A DNA stretch of 64,000 nucleotides from Paracoccus aestuarii (GTDB lineage: Bacteria > Pseudomonadota > Alphaproteobacteria > Rhodobacterales > Rhodobacteraceae), in contig NZ_CP067169.1 in NCBI RefSeq assembly GCF_028553885.1, forward strand, positions 1,817,501 to 1,881,500, written 5' to 3'. Under the pieces are notes generated by a model. That model did not search any database. It was not told the DNA's origin and saw only the letters and a program-made list of their open reading frames with translations. Position 1 is the stretch's first letter. Every line of letters begins with the position of its first letter. Position numbers and translations under genes: made by a program. This document shows positions 40,835 through 50,217 of this stretch, in pieces.

Positions 40835-42355
40835 TCAGACGACCGTGCCCTCGACCTCCATGGATTTGCACAGGGACTGGAACCGGGACTGGGCGACCTC
40901 GCCCATCAGGCTGCGGCCCGTGGCCGTCAGGCGCAGTTCCAGCCGCCCCCCCGACAGGCGCAGCGCGGCCGCGTCCGAGGGGTCGTCGATGGCGAACATG
41001 GCGCCGAAGCGCATCGCCTTGCCCAGCACCTCGGCATCGCGGATCTGGTCGGGGGACAGCAGCGCGAACAGCGGCGCCATCTGCGACTGCGCACGGTTGT
41101 TCTTGTAGCGGTGCAGCAGCGCCAGCCCCAGATAGATTCGCTCGGGATGGCTGAGCGCGGCCATGTTCGCGCGGGTCACGTTGTCGAAACAGGCCTCGGC
41201 ACGATAGTCAGGATGGGCGCGCCAAGCAGTGTCATGCAGCAGGCAGGCCGCCCGCATCAGCCGGTCGCGTTCGGGCGGAAGGTCGGGAAACAGCGGCAGC
41301 AGGAAGTGATAGAGCTTCTTGCCGAAGCCCGGCATCCGCGCCAGTTGGCGTTCGGTGAAGCGCGCGGCCTCGATCAGCGGATCGCGCCGGCGCAGCGTGT
41401 CGGACATATGCTCATAGAGCAGCCCCTCGCGGATGCCATAGCTGCTGACGGCCAGCTCGGCCGGATCGAAGACCTTGATCAGCCGCGACAGGACCTGGGC
41501 GGCCAAGGGCACCAGCTCGATCCGCGATCCGGATATGCCCACCCGGGCGCGCAGGGTGGCCAGGTCCTGGCCCGCGATCCAGTCGATGGTCTGACGCAGG
41601 GAATCCGGGCTCATGCGGTATTCGTGCAGCACCGTCATGGGATAGCCGCTGCGTTCCATGTCCAGCCGCGCGATGGCCCGCCATGACCCGCCCACCAGAT
41701 AGATGCGGTCGTGATCGCGGCCCATCGCCCCGGCCAGATCGTTCAGGATCGCATCCACATGATCGCGCAGCCGCGCCTGCGGCACCTGCTGCAGCCGGAA
41801 CGGCCCCAGCTGGGACGTCACGCGCCGTCCGACCTTGCCGCCGCCGACCTCGGCCAGCTCCATCGAGTTGCCGCCGATGTCGCAGACCAGCCCGCGCGCA
41901 TCGGGCCAGCCCAGCAGCACACCTTGGGCCGACAGGCGGGCCTCCTCCTCGCCATCGATGACATACAGCTTGAGGCCCGTCTCGCGTTCGACGCGGCGCT
42001 GGAAGTCGGGGCCGTCCTCGGCCTCGCGCACGGCGGCGGTGGCCACGCAGGTCAGGGGCTCGATATCCATGGATTTCGCCAGCAGCGCGAAACGCTGCAG
42101 CGCGGAAAAGCCGCGCTCGATGCCCTTGGGGTTCAGGCGGCCGGTGCGGGCCATGTCCTGGCCCAGCCCCGCCATCACCTTTTCATTGTAGAAATAGGCG
42201 GGCGACCGCGCCGCCCCGTCGAACACCACCAGCCGGATCGAGTTCGATCCGACATCGACGACGCCGATCCGTTTCAGCGCCCGCTTGGGCAGCTTGCGGA
42301 ATTTGGGCCCGAACGGCTCGATGGTCTTGCCGCTGGTGATACGCACACCGTTCAT
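40835..42355 (-). CDS. ppx: Exopolyphosphatase / guanosine pentaphosphatase family
   Basis: This 506-residue member of the Ppx/GppA branch of the actin-like ATPase fold removes terminal phosphates from polyphosphate or converts pppGpp to ppGpp. IGVVDVGSNSIRLVVFDG near residue 32 and LVCDIGGNSMELAEVGGG near 158 are the two phosphate loops. The C-terminal half is the alpha-helical HD-like region (CLLHDTAWRAHPDYRAE). Which substrate dominates cannot be read; the neighbouring ppk favours polyphosphate. It lies 54 bases after ppk, same strand. Confidence 0.92.
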   Translation of the reverse strand: MNGVRITSGKTIEPFGPKFRKLPKRALKRIGVVDVGSNSIRLVVFDGAARSPAYFYNEKVMAGLGQDMARTGRLNPKGIERGFSALQRFALLAKSMDIEPLTCVATAAVREAEDGPDFQRRVERETGLKLYVIDGEEEARLSAQGVLLGWPDARGLVCDIGGNSMELAEVGGGKVGRRVTSQLGPFRLQQVPQARLRDHVDAILNDLAGAMGRDHDRIYLVGGSWRAIARLDMERSGYPMTVLHEYRMSPDSLRQTIDWIAGQDLATLRARVGISGSRIELVPLAAQVLSRLIKVFDPAELAVSSYGIREGLLYEHMSDTLRRRDPLIEAARFTERQLARMPGFGKKLYHFLLPLFPDLPPERDRLMRAACLLHDTAWRAHPDYRAEACFDNVTRANMAALSHPERIYLGLALLHRYKNNRAQSQMAPLFALLSPDQIRDAEVLGKAMRFGAMFAIDDPSDAAALRLSGGRLELRLTATGRSLMGEVAQSRFQSLCKSMEVEGTVV

Positions 42356-42409
42356 GTCAGGTCCTGTCCGTTGTCTTCGGGTCGATATGCAGGCCGGTCC
42401 GGCCCCGGG

Positions 42410-44620
42410 TCAATCGGTCGAATGCGTCAGTGCCGGAACGTCGCGCGCCCCGGCCGTGCCGCGACCGGAAAGAGACGGGTTTTCCATAAAAAAGCGATGA
42501 CAATTGAACAGGTCGTCCCGGCCTTCGGGAAGGTAACGCAGGAAACGGCCATCCGGCTGCAACAGCCAGCTCTGCGCCTCGTCGGCCATGTTGGCGGCCA
42601 TGACCTGGTTGACGATCTGCGCCTTGACGGTGTCGTTGACGCATTCGACCAGGGTTTCCACCCGGCGGTTCAGGTTGCGGTCCATCCAGTCGGCCGAGCT
42701 GATGAAGACCCGCGCCTTGGCCGATGGCAGGCCGTGGCCCGACCCGAAGCAGACGATGCGGCTGTGTTCCAGATAGCGCCCGACGATGGATTTCACCCGG
42801 ATGTTGTCCGACAGCCCGCGGATGCCGGGGCGGATGCCGCAGATGCCGCGCACGACCAGGCTGATCCGGACCCCCGCCGCGCTGGCGGCATAGAGCGCCT
42901 CGATCACGTCGCGTTCGATCAGCGCGTTCATCTTGGCCCAGATGGCGGCGGGGCGGCCTTGGCGGGCATATTCCGCCTCGCGCCCGATCAGGTCGATCAG
43001 CCGGTCCTTCATCTGATTGGGCGAGATCGACAGGTTCTCCAGCCCCGCCGGCTGGACATAGCCGGACAGATAGTTGAAGACCTTGGTCGCATCCCGCCCA
43101 AGCGCCGGGTCGCAGGTGAACAGCGACATGTCCGTATAGATCCGCGCCGTGATCGGGTGATAGTTGCCGGTGCCGTAATGGGTATAGGTCACCAGCCCCT
43201 CGCCCTCGCGCCGCACGACGGTGCTGATCTTGGCATGGGTCTTGTAGTTGACGAAGCCATAGACGACATGCGCCCCCGACCGTTCCAGCCGGCGCGACTG
43301 GCGGATATTCGCGGCCTCGTCGAAGCGCGCCTTCAGCTCCACCAGCGCGGTCACGGATTTCCCCGCCTCGGCCGCCTCGCAGAGCGCATCGACGATCGGG
43401 CTGTCGCGCGAGGTGCGATAAAGCGTCTGCTTGATCGCCAGCACGTCGGGATCGCGCGCGGCCTGGGCCAGAAAGCGCACCACCATGTCGAAGGTCTCGT
43501 AGGGGTGGTGCAGCAGCATGTCCTTTTGCCGGATGGCCGCGAACATGTCGCCGTCATGGTCCTGGACCCGTTCGGGCACGCGCGGCGTGAAGGACGGCCA
43601 CATCAGGTCGCGGCGGCTGTCCAGCACCAGTTCGCGCAGATCGGCCATGCCCAGAAGGCCGCCGACCTCGATCACCTCGTCGGGGCTGACCTCCAGCTCC
43701 TCCATGATCAGGCGGCGGATGCGGTCCGGGGCACCGGCGGTGATCTTCAGCCGGATGACGCTGCCGCGGCGGCGGCGCTTCAGCGCGGTCTCGAATTCGC
43801 GGACCAGGTCCTCGGCCTCCTCCTCGACCTCCAGATCGCTGTCGCGCAGCACGCGAAAGCTGCAATGGCCCGCATCGCGATAGCCCGGAAACAGGCTGGA
43901 GAGATGCATCAGCAGCAGGTCCTCCAGCTTCAGGAACCGCTCGCCCCCCGGCAGGCCCACGAAGCGCGGCAGCTGGGCGGGGATGGGCAGCAGGGCCTGC
44001 ATCTGGCGGCCATCCGTCTCGCGCGCCAGCTCCAGCGCCAGCGAGAAGCCCGCATTGGGGATGAAGGGAAAGGGATGCGCCGGGTCGATGGCCAGCGGCG
44101 ACAGGACCGGAAAGACCCGGTTCTCGAAATAGTCGTGCAGGAACTGTTCCTCGGCCCCGGTCAGGCGCTGGCGGGACAGGATCACGATGCCCTCGCGTTC
44201 CATGTCGCGGCGCAGGCTGTTCCAGACCTGCTGCTGGGCGCCCATCAGGCGGCGCGCATCGGCGTTGATCAGCGACAGCTGCTCGGCCGGGGTCAGCCCG
44301 TCATCGGACGGGGTGGCGTTGCCCTCGCGCACCAGCTCGCGCAGGCCCGCGACGCGGACGGTGTAGAATTCGTCCAGGTTCGTCGCGCTGATCGAAACAA
44401 AGCGCAGCCGTTCCAAGAGCGGCACGCGCGGGTTGCGCGCCTCGTCCAGGACGCGCCAGTTGAAGGACAGCCAGGACAGCTCGCGGTTGAAGAAGCGGGC
44501 GGGGCCTTCGGGCGTGCCTCCGGGCAGGTCCCTGGGTTCGGGAAAGGGCGTGCGCAGGAAATCGGCTTGGGTCATGGGCTCTTGCGGATGGGGCATATGG
44601 GGGCTGGGGTCGGGGATCAT
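42410..44620 (-). CDS. ppk: Polyphosphate kinase 1
   Basis: This 736-residue enzyme makes polyphosphate from ATP. FFNRELSWLSFNWRVLDEA near residue 45 opens the N-domain; the autophosphorylated histidine is in YKTHAKISTVVRREG near 460; the second catalytic histidine region is near YLEHSRIVCFGSGHG around 615. The start at 44620 overlaps the hda stop by 4 bases; a later ATG at 44575 would also leave all domains intact. It groups with ppx downstream for polyphosphate turnover. Confidence 0.96.
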   Translation of the reverse strand: MIPDPSPHMPHPQEPMTQADFLRTPFPEPRDLPGGTPEGPARFFNRELSWLSFNWRVLDEARNPRVPLLERLRFVSISATNLDEFYTVRVAGLRELVREGNATPSDDGLTPAEQLSLINADARRLMGAQQQVWNSLRRDMEREGIVILSRQRLTGAEEQFLHDYFENRVFPVLSPLAIDPAHPFPFIPNAGFSLALELARETDGRQMQALLPIPAQLPRFVGLPGGERFLKLEDLLLMHLSSLFPGYRDAGHCSFRVLRDSDLEVEEEAEDLVREFETALKRRRRGSVIRLKITAGAPDRIRRLIMEELEVSPDEVIEVGGLLGMADLRELVLDSRRDLMWPSFTPRVPERVQDHDGDMFAAIRQKDMLLHHPYETFDMVVRFLAQAARDPDVLAIKQTLYRTSRDSPIVDALCEAAEAGKSVTALVELKARFDEAANIRQSRRLERSGAHVVYGFVNYKTHAKISTVVRREGEGLVTYTHYGTGNYHPITARIYTDMSLFTCDPALGRDATKVFNYLSGYVQPAGLENLSISPNQMKDRLIDLIGREAEYARQGRPAAIWAKMNALIERDVIEALYAASAAGVRISLVVRGICGIRPGIRGLSDNIRVKSIVGRYLEHSRIVCFGSGHGLPSAKARVFISSADWMDRNLNRRVETLVECVNDTVKAQIVNQVMAANMADEAQSWLLQPDGRFLRYLPEGRDDLFNCHRFFMENPSLSGRGTAGARDVPALTHSTD

Positions 44621-45324
44621 GCGTCAGCCTCGGACAGCTTGTCCAGCAGCTCGGCCGCGATGCGCCGGGTGACGGGGCCCTTCTGCGACATGGCCGCGTC
44701 GTCCATCGCCGCCACCAAGCGCCGCGCCAAGCCCAGGTCGCGGTCCATGTGCAGCGCCAGCCAGTCGATCAGCCCGGCAGGCACGGCCAGCTGGCGGTCG
44801 GCGAACAGCTTGACCAGCACAGCCGCCAGCAGGGATTCGTCGGGCGGGCCCAGATGGACCTGCGGCATCGCATCCATCCGCGACCTGAGATCCGGCAGCA
44901 CCAGCCCCCAGTCCCGCGGCGGCCTGCGCGCCGTCAGCAGCAGCAGGCAGTCGCGCGGCCCCGACAAGTTCCACAGATGGAACAGCGCCTGTTCGGCGCC
45001 CGCGGCGAAACCCGCGTGATCGGCATCCTCGACCACCACGGCGCCGCCCTCGGTGGCCAGCATGTCGGCCGCGTCGGGGCGCAGGGCCGACGCGCTGATG
45101 CGCCGCGCGCCGTTCTCGGCCGCCCAGAAGGCCGCCAGATGGGTCTTGCCCGCCCCTTCGGGACCGATCAGCAGCATCCGCCCCGAGGGCCAGTCCTGCG
45201 GCCGGTCCAGCGCCTGCAGCGCGGCGCGGTTGGCCTCGGCCGGCAGGAAATCGGACCGCGCATGGGCGGGGGGCGTGGTCAGGTCCAGCGTCAGCTGGCG
45301 CGATGATGGGGGCCGGTCCGTCAC
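44617..45324 (-). CDS. hda: DnaA-related regulatory ATPase Hda
   Basis: This 235-residue protein resembles the AAA+ domain of DnaA but lacks the DNA-binding domain IV. Walker A is LLIGPEGAGKTHLAAFW near residue 52; the Walker B-like segment is AVVVEDADHAGF near 97. An N-terminal QLTLDL motif at residues 10-15 fits the clamp-binding peptide by which Hda docks on the replication clamp to inactivate DnaA-ATP. It overlaps ppk by 4 bases and follows the permease gene by 3. Confidence 0.9.
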   Translation of the reverse strand: MTDRPPSSRQLTLDLTTPPAHARSDFLPAEANRAALQALDRPQDWPSGRMLLIGPEGAGKTHLAAFWAAENGARRISASALRPDAADMLATEGGAVVVEDADHAGFAAGAEQALFHLWNLSGPRDCLLLLTARRPPRDWGLVLPDLRSRMDAMPQVHLGPPDESLLAAVLVKLFADRQLAVPAGLIDWLALHMDRDLGLARRLVAAMDDAAMSQKGPVTRRIAAELLDKLSEADA

Positions 45325-45327
45325 GGA

Positions 45328-46539
45328 TCAGCCCTGATCGTCGCGGCGCGACATGTCTTCCTGCATCTCGGCCAGGTGCTGCTGGCTGCGGGCGCGGTCG
45401 GCGGCCATGCGGGCGGCGCGCTGGCGGTCGGCCACGGTGCCGGTGGGCACGACCTCGACCATGATGGGCTGGGCGGGCTCCTCGGGCATGGCCTGGCCGG
45501 TATAGAACGAGCTGTCGCGATAGCGCGCGATCAGGAACCGCGCCAGAACCCCCAAGGCCGCGGCCATCGGCACCGCCATGACCAGCCCCACGAAACCGAA
45601 CAGCGCCCCGAAGACCGACAGCGCCAGCAGCAGCCAGACCGGGTGCAGGCCCACATGGCCGCCGACGATCTTGGGCTGCAGGTAATTGCCCTCGACGATC
45701 TGGCCCAAGGCAAAGATCGCCACGACCGCGCTGATCCACAAGGGATCGCCCCAGAAGCTGAACAGCGCCACACCGATGGCCGTCGCCCCCCCGATCAGCA
45801 CCCCCACATAGGGGATGAAGGACAGAACCGCCGCCATGATCCCGATGAAGAACCCGAAAGGCAGCCCCACCAGCATCAGCATGATCGCATACCACGTCCC
45901 CAGGATCGCGATGACCACGGCCTGCCCGCGCAGAAAGCCCGACAGCGCCTCGTCGATCTCGCGCGCCAGCAGGCGGATGGTGGGGGCGTGTTCGCGCGGC
46001 AGGTGGCGGTCGATCGCCTCGACCATGTGATCCCAGTCCAGCAGCAGATAGAAGGCCACGACCGGCACGATGACCAGCAGCGCGACCGTCCCGATCAGCC
46101 CGCGCACCGATCCCAGGATGGTGCCGGTGATGCGGCCCGCCTGGTCGCCCACCGTGGTCTGGATGTCGCGCAGCGTCTGTTCCAGCCCCGCCGCATCCGG
46201 TAGCAGATCGGGAAAGCGCGAGGTGACGAAGACCCGGCCCTGTTCGATCATCACCGGCCCGATCTCGATCAGCGCCCAGGCCTGGCGGATCAGCACCGGC
46301 ACCAGCAGCAGCACCACCACGACGAAGGCGATGACCACCGCGAAGGTGATGACCACCACCGCCAGGGTGCGCGACAGGCCCGCCCGTTCCAGCCGGTCGG
46401 CCACCGGGTCCAGCAGATAGGCGACCCCCGCCCCCAGGATGAAGGGCAGCACCGCCTGCCCCAACAGCCACAGAGTCACCGCCAATGACGCCGCGGCGAC
46501 GCCCCACCACATGACCTGCTTGCGAACGGGGATGCGCAT
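45328..46539 (-). CDS. AI-2E family transporter / PerM-type permease
   Basis: This 403-residue membrane protein has about eight hydrophobic segments: near the start VTLWLLGQAVLPFILGAGVAY, then ALLVIVPVVAFYLLLDWD, then SFIPYVGVLIGGATAIGVAL. This is the PerM/TqsA layout. Family members export autoinducer-2 or act as sodium/proton antiporters; the role here is not known. The C-terminal 55 residues are charged and probably cytoplasmic. It precedes hda, as in other Rhodobacterales, and is divergent from proS. Confidence 0.87.
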   Translation of the reverse strand: MRIPVRKQVMWWGVAAASLAVTLWLLGQAVLPFILGAGVAYLLDPVADRLERAGLSRTLAVVVITFAVVIAFVVVVLLLVPVLIRQAWALIEIGPVMIEQGRVFVTSRFPDLLPDAAGLEQTLRDIQTTVGDQAGRITGTILGSVRGLIGTVALLVIVPVVAFYLLLDWDHMVEAIDRHLPREHAPTIRLLAREIDEALSGFLRGQAVVIAILGTWYAIMLMLVGLPFGFFIGIMAAVLSFIPYVGVLIGGATAIGVALFSFWGDPLWISAVVAIFALGQIVEGNYLQPKIVGGHVGLHPVWLLLALSVFGALFGFVGLVMAVPMAAALGVLARFLIARYRDSSFYTGQAMPEEPAQPIMVEVVPTGTVADRQRAARMAADRARSQQHLAEMQEDMSRRDDQG

Positions 46540-46665
46540 CTGTTCCTGACCTTCGTGACGCTCGGCCGAATGTGCCGCCCCATGCGTCTGCTTGCAAGCG
46601 CGATGCTTGGCAAGGCCCGGCCGATCCGGTAACGCTGCCCCGAACCGTTTCGAAGGACCCGTGCC

Positions 46666-48012
46666 ATGCGTCTGTCGCGCTATTTCCTGCCCGTTCTGAA
46701 GGAAGACCCCAAGGAGGCGCAGATCGTCAGCCACCGCCTGATGCTGCGCGCGGGCATGATCAAGCAGCAGACGGCGGGCATCTATTCCTGGCTGCCCCTG
46801 GGCTTCAAGGTGCTGCGCCGCATCGAACAGATCGTGCATGAGGAACAGGCCCGCGCCGGCCATATCCCGATGCTGATGCCCACGCTGCAACCGGCCGATC
46901 TGTGGCGCGAATCCGGCCGCTACGACGATTACGGCGAAGAGATGCTGCGCGTGAAGGACCGCCACAAGCGCGACCTTCTCTATGGTCCCACGAACGAGGA
47001 GATGATCACCGACATCTTCCGGTCCCATGTGAACAGCTACAAGGACCTGCCGCTGACGCTCTATCACATCCAGTGGAAGTTCCGGGACGAGATCCGCCCC
47101 CGCTTCGGCGTGATGCGGGGCCGCGAATTCCTGATGAAGGACGGCTATAATTTCGACCTGACCAAGGAGGCCGCGCTGCACGCCTATAACCGGCATCTGG
47201 TCAGCTATCTGCGCAGCTATGAACGCATGGGCCTGCAGGCCATCCCGATGCGCGCCGATGGCGGGCCGATCGGCGGGGACTATACCCATGAATTCCTGGT
47301 CCTGGCCGAGACGGGCGAATCCGAGGTCTTCTATGACAGCCAGATCACCGACCTGACCTTCGGCGACCGCGCGATCGATTACGACAATGTGGACGAATGC
47401 CAGGCTGTGCTGGAGGAATTCACCAGCCGTTACGCCCGCACCGACGAGACCCATGACGAGGCGATCTATGCCCAGGTCCCCGAGGAGCGCCGGCGCAGCG
47501 CGCGGGGCATCGAGGTCGGCCAGATCTTCTATTTCGGCACAAAATATTCCGAACCGATGGGCGCCACGGTCGTGGGCCCGGACGGGCAGCGCGTGCCCGT
47601 CCATATGGGCAGCCACGGCATCGGCGTCAGCCGCCTCTTGGGCGCGATCATCGAGGCCAATCACGACGAGCGCGGCATCATCTGGCCCGAGGGCGTGACC
47701 CCCTTCCATGTCGGCATCGTCAACCTGAAACAGGGCGACAACTCCACCGACGCCGCCTGCGAGGCGATCTATGCCGAGCTGCAGGCCCAGGGGCTGGACC
47801 CGCTCTATGACGACCGGGACGAACGGGCGGGGGCGAAATTCGCGGGCATGGACCTGATCGGCCTGCCGTGGCGGATCACCGTCGGCCCGCGCGGCTTGGC
47901 CAGCAACAAGATCGAGCTGACGAACCGTCGCAGCGGCCAGTCCGAGGAGATGTCGCCCAAGGACGCCATCGCCCGTCTGGCCGAGATCTATCGCCCGATC
48001 CTGCAGGCCTGA
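46666..48012 (+). CDS. proS: Prolyl-tRNA synthetase, short form without editing insert
   Basis: This 448-residue class II synthetase has motif 1 around [19 protein letters not shown], motif 2 around [20 protein letters not shown] (near residue 140) and motif 3 around [16 protein letters not shown] (near 315). E. coli ProRS has about 570 residues because of an editing insert between motifs 2 and 3; that insert is missing here, as in other alphaproteobacteria, so mischarged Ala-tRNA-Pro must be edited by a separate protein. It stands alone between divergent and downstream genes. Confidence 0.96.
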   Translation: MRLSRYFLPVLKEDPKEAQIVSHRLMLRAGMIKQQTAGIYSWLPLGFKVLRRIEQIVHEEQARAGHIPMLMPTLQPADLWRESGRYDDYGEEMLRVKDRHKRDLLYGPTNEEMITDIFRSHVNSYKDLPLTLYHIQWKFRDEIRPRFGVMRGREFLMKDGYNFDLTKEAALHAYNRHLVSYLRSYERMGLQAIPMRADGGPIGGDYTHEFLVLAETGESEVFYDSQITDLTFGDRAIDYDNVDECQAVLEEFTSRYARTDETHDEAIYAQVPEERRRSARGIEVGQIFYFGTKYSEPMGATVVGPDGQRVPVHMGSHGIGVSRLLGAIIEANHDERGIIWPEGVTPFHVGIVNLKQGDNSTDAACEAIYAELQAQGLDPLYDDRDERAGAKFAGMDLIGLPWRITVGPRGLASNKIELTNRRSGQSEEMSPKDAIARLAEIYRPILQA

Positions 48013-48071
48013 CGGGCTGACCCTGGGTCAACCGTCAAACTGCCGAAAAGCCATGCAAAAGCGCGCGATAA

Positions 48072-48095
48072 CGCCCTTTCTTTTTGGAAAGGGCG
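48072..48095 (+). terminator. Hairpin between proS and the ABC transporter genes
   Basis: CGCCCTTTC at 48072-48080 is exactly complementary to GAAAGGGCG at 48087-48095, with the 6-base loop TTTTTG. It lies 59 bases after the proS stop and 45 before the next gene. There is no long T-run after it, so termination may be partial; it could also be a leader stem of the transporter mRNA. Confidence 0.55.
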
Positions 48096-48140
48096 CTTCT
48101 AACCTGACGCGCAGGACAATGTTCCAACTGGGAGACAAGC

Positions 48141-49325
48141 ATGAAAAACCTTCTTCTCGCGACCGCCGCCGGCGCGCTGATGGCCGGTGCCGCGGGCGCC
48201 GAAGACATCAAGCTGGGCATCTCGCTCGGCTTCACGGGGCCGCTGGAATCCATGGCCCCCGCGATGCAGCAGGGTGCCGAGATGGCGATGCGCGAAATCA
48301 GCGAATCCGGCCTGCTGCTGGACGGCTCGACCGTGACCGCGGTGACCGGCGACAGCACCTGCATCGACGCCGCCGCGGCGACCGCGACGGTGGAACGCCT
48401 GATCGCGTCGGAAAACGTGCGCGGCATCATCGGCGGCATGTGTTCGGGCGAAACCATCGCCTCGCTGGAGAACGTGGCCAAGGCCAACGGCATCGTCATG
48501 ATCTCGCCCTCGGCGACCTCGCCCGCGCTGACCGATATCGAGGATGACGGTCTGTTCTTCCGCACCGCGCCCTCGGATGCCCGCCAGGGCGAGGTCATGG
48601 CCGAGATCGTGCAGGAACGCGGCATCAATTCGGTCGCCGTAACCTATACCAATAACGACTATGGCAAGGGCCTGGCCGATGCCTTCGCGGCATCCTTCGG
48701 CGAACGCGGCGGGTCGGTGACGGTGAACGCCGCCCATGACGACGGCAAGGCCGACTATTCCGCCGAGGTCGCGGCCCTGGCCGCCGCCGGCGGCGAGGCG
48801 CTGGTCGTGGTCGGCTATGTCGACCAAGGCGGGTCGGGCGTCGTACGCGCCGCGCTGGACACCGGCGCTTTCGAGACCTTCGTCTTCCCCGACGGCATGG
48901 TCGGCGCCGCACTGGAGACGAATTTCGGCACCGAGATCGACGGCAGCTTCGGCCAGAACCCCGCCGGCGAGGGCGAGGGCCGCGACACCTTCCTGTCCAT
49001 GGCCGAGGAAGCGGGCTTCGACGGCTCGGGCGCCTTCTCGGGCGAGGCCTATGACGCGGCGGCGCTGATGCTGCTGGCGATGGCCAAGGCCGGCAGCAGC
49101 GATCCCGCGGTCTACAAGGATCACGTGATGGACGTGGCCAACGGCCCCGGCGAGGAGATCCTGCCCGGCCAGCTGGCCCGCGCGCTGGAGATCATCAACG
49201 AAGGCGGCGATGTCGATTACCAAGGCGCCACCGCGGTCGAGCTGGTCGGTCCGGGCGAATCCGCCGGCACCTTCCGCGAGATCCAGTTCACGGATGGCAA
49301 GATCGAGGTCGTCGGCTATCGCTGA
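48141..49325 (+). CDS. Branched-chain amino-acid-type ABC transporter, substrate-binding protein
   Basis: This 394-residue periplasmic binding protein of the LivJ/LivK type has a signal peptide (MKNLLLATAAGALMAGAAGA, then EDIKLG). IKLGISLGFTGPLESMAPAM opens the first lobe, GMCSGETIASLENVAKANG and VAVTYTNNDYGKGLADAF are typical lobe segments. Ligands in this family range from branched-chain amino acids to urea, amides and short peptides; the ligand here is open. It heads a five-gene run with two ATPases and two permeases. Confidence 0.9.
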   Translation: MKNLLLATAAGALMAGAAGAEDIKLGISLGFTGPLESMAPAMQQGAEMAMREISESGLLLDGSTVTAVTGDSTCIDAAAATATVERLIASENVRGIIGGMCSGETIASLENVAKANGIVMISPSATSPALTDIEDDGLFFRTAPSDARQGEVMAEIVQERGINSVAVTYTNNDYGKGLADAFAASFGERGGSVTVNAAHDDGKADYSAEVAALAAAGGEALVVVGYVDQGGSGVVRAALDTGAFETFVFPDGMVGAALETNFGTEIDGSFGQNPAGEGEGRDTFLSMAEEAGFDGSGAFSGEAYDAAALMLLAMAKAGSSDPAVYKDHVMDVANGPGEEILPGQLARALEIINEGGDVDYQGATAVELVGPGESAGTFREIQFTDGKIEVVGYR

Positions 49326-49343
49326 TCCGACCGCGTGACATCA

Positions 49344-49370
49344 GGCCCGGCGCCCCTGTGGTGCCGGGCC
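49344..49370 (+). promoter_or_regulatory. Hairpin after the binding-protein gene
   Basis: GGCCCGGC at 49344-49351 pairs exactly with GCCGGGCC at 49363-49370 around an 11-base loop, with no T-run. Placed between the binding protein and the rest of the transporter, it may be a partial terminator or an RNA-stabilising stem that lets the binding protein be made in excess. Confidence 0.55.
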
Positions 49371-49437
49371 GATTCGAATGATAACAACCGCTTGACGGTG
49401 GAACTTCACCCAGAATGTGAAGTCGGGGATGTAGAAG

Positions 49438-50217
49438 ATGATCAGGGTCGAGGACCTTCACAGACATTTCGGCGGCTTTCGCGCCGTCGACGGCGCCAGC
49501 CTGACGATCGAGACCGGATCGATCACCGGGCTGATCGGGCCGAACGGCGCGGGGAAATCGACGCTGTTCAACGTGATCGCGGGCGTGCTGCCCCCCACAT
49601 CGGGGCGCGTCTTCATGGATGGCGAGGACATCACCGGCCTGCCCCCGCATGAACTGTTCCACAAGGGCCTGCTGCGCACCTTCCAGCTGGCGCATGAGTT
49701 CAGCTCGATGACGGTGCGCGAGAACCTGATGATGGTCCCCGGCGCGCAATCGGGCGAGACGATCTGGAAGACCTGGTTCCAGCGCGGCCGGATCGAGCGC
49801 GAGGAGGCCGAGCTGCGTCGCAAGGCCGACGAGGTCCTGGACTTCCTGACCATCCGTCACCTGACCCATGAGAAGGCCGGCAACCTCTCCGGCGGCCAGA
49901 AGAAGCTGCTGGAGCTGGGCCGCACGATGATGGTCGACGCCAAGATCGTCTTTCTGGACGAGGTCGGCGCGGGCGTGAACCGCACCCTGCTGATGACCAT
50001 CGCCGACGCGATCATCCGGCTGAACCGCGAACGCGGCTATACCTTCTGCGTGATCGAACATGACATGGACTTCATCGGCAAGCTCTGCGACCCGGTGATC
50101 GTGATGGCCGAGGGCAAGGTCCTGGCCCAAGGCAGCGCCCGGGACATCATGCAGAACGAGGCGGTGATCGAGGCCTATCTGGGCACGGGCCTGAAAAACA
50201 AGGACATGGTCGGATGA
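49438..50217 (+). CDS. Branched-chain amino-acid-type ABC transporter, ATP-binding protein (LivG-like)
   Basis: This 259-residue ABC ATPase has Walker A IGPNGAGKSTLFNVIAG near residue 34, signature LSGGQKKLLELGRTMM near 152 and Walker B KIVFLDEVGAGVN near 174. The C-terminal segment VLAQGSARDIMQNEAVIEAYLG is the LivG tail. It lies 112 bases after the binding-protein gene, and its stop overlaps the next ATPase start by 4 bases. It works with the LivF-like ATPase and the two permeases. Confidence 0.92.
   Translation: MIRVEDLHRHFGGFRAVDGASLTIETGSITGLIGPNGAGKSTLFNVIAGVLPPTSGRVFMDGEDITGLPPHELFHKGLLRTFQLAHEFSSMTVRENLMMVPGAQSGETIWKTWFQRGRIEREEAELRRKADEVLDFLTIRHLTHEKAGNLSGGQKKLLELGRTMMVDAKIVFLDEVGAGVNRTLLMTIADAIIRLNRERGYTFCVIEHDMDFIGKLCDPVIVMAEGKVLAQGSARDIMQNEAVIEAYLGTGLKNKDMVG

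Noticed and set aside
41711..45019. Plus-strand open frame of about 1,100 codons
   Set aside because: It is antisense to ppx, ppk and hda, which all show full catalytic motifs; the frame is a GC3 shadow.
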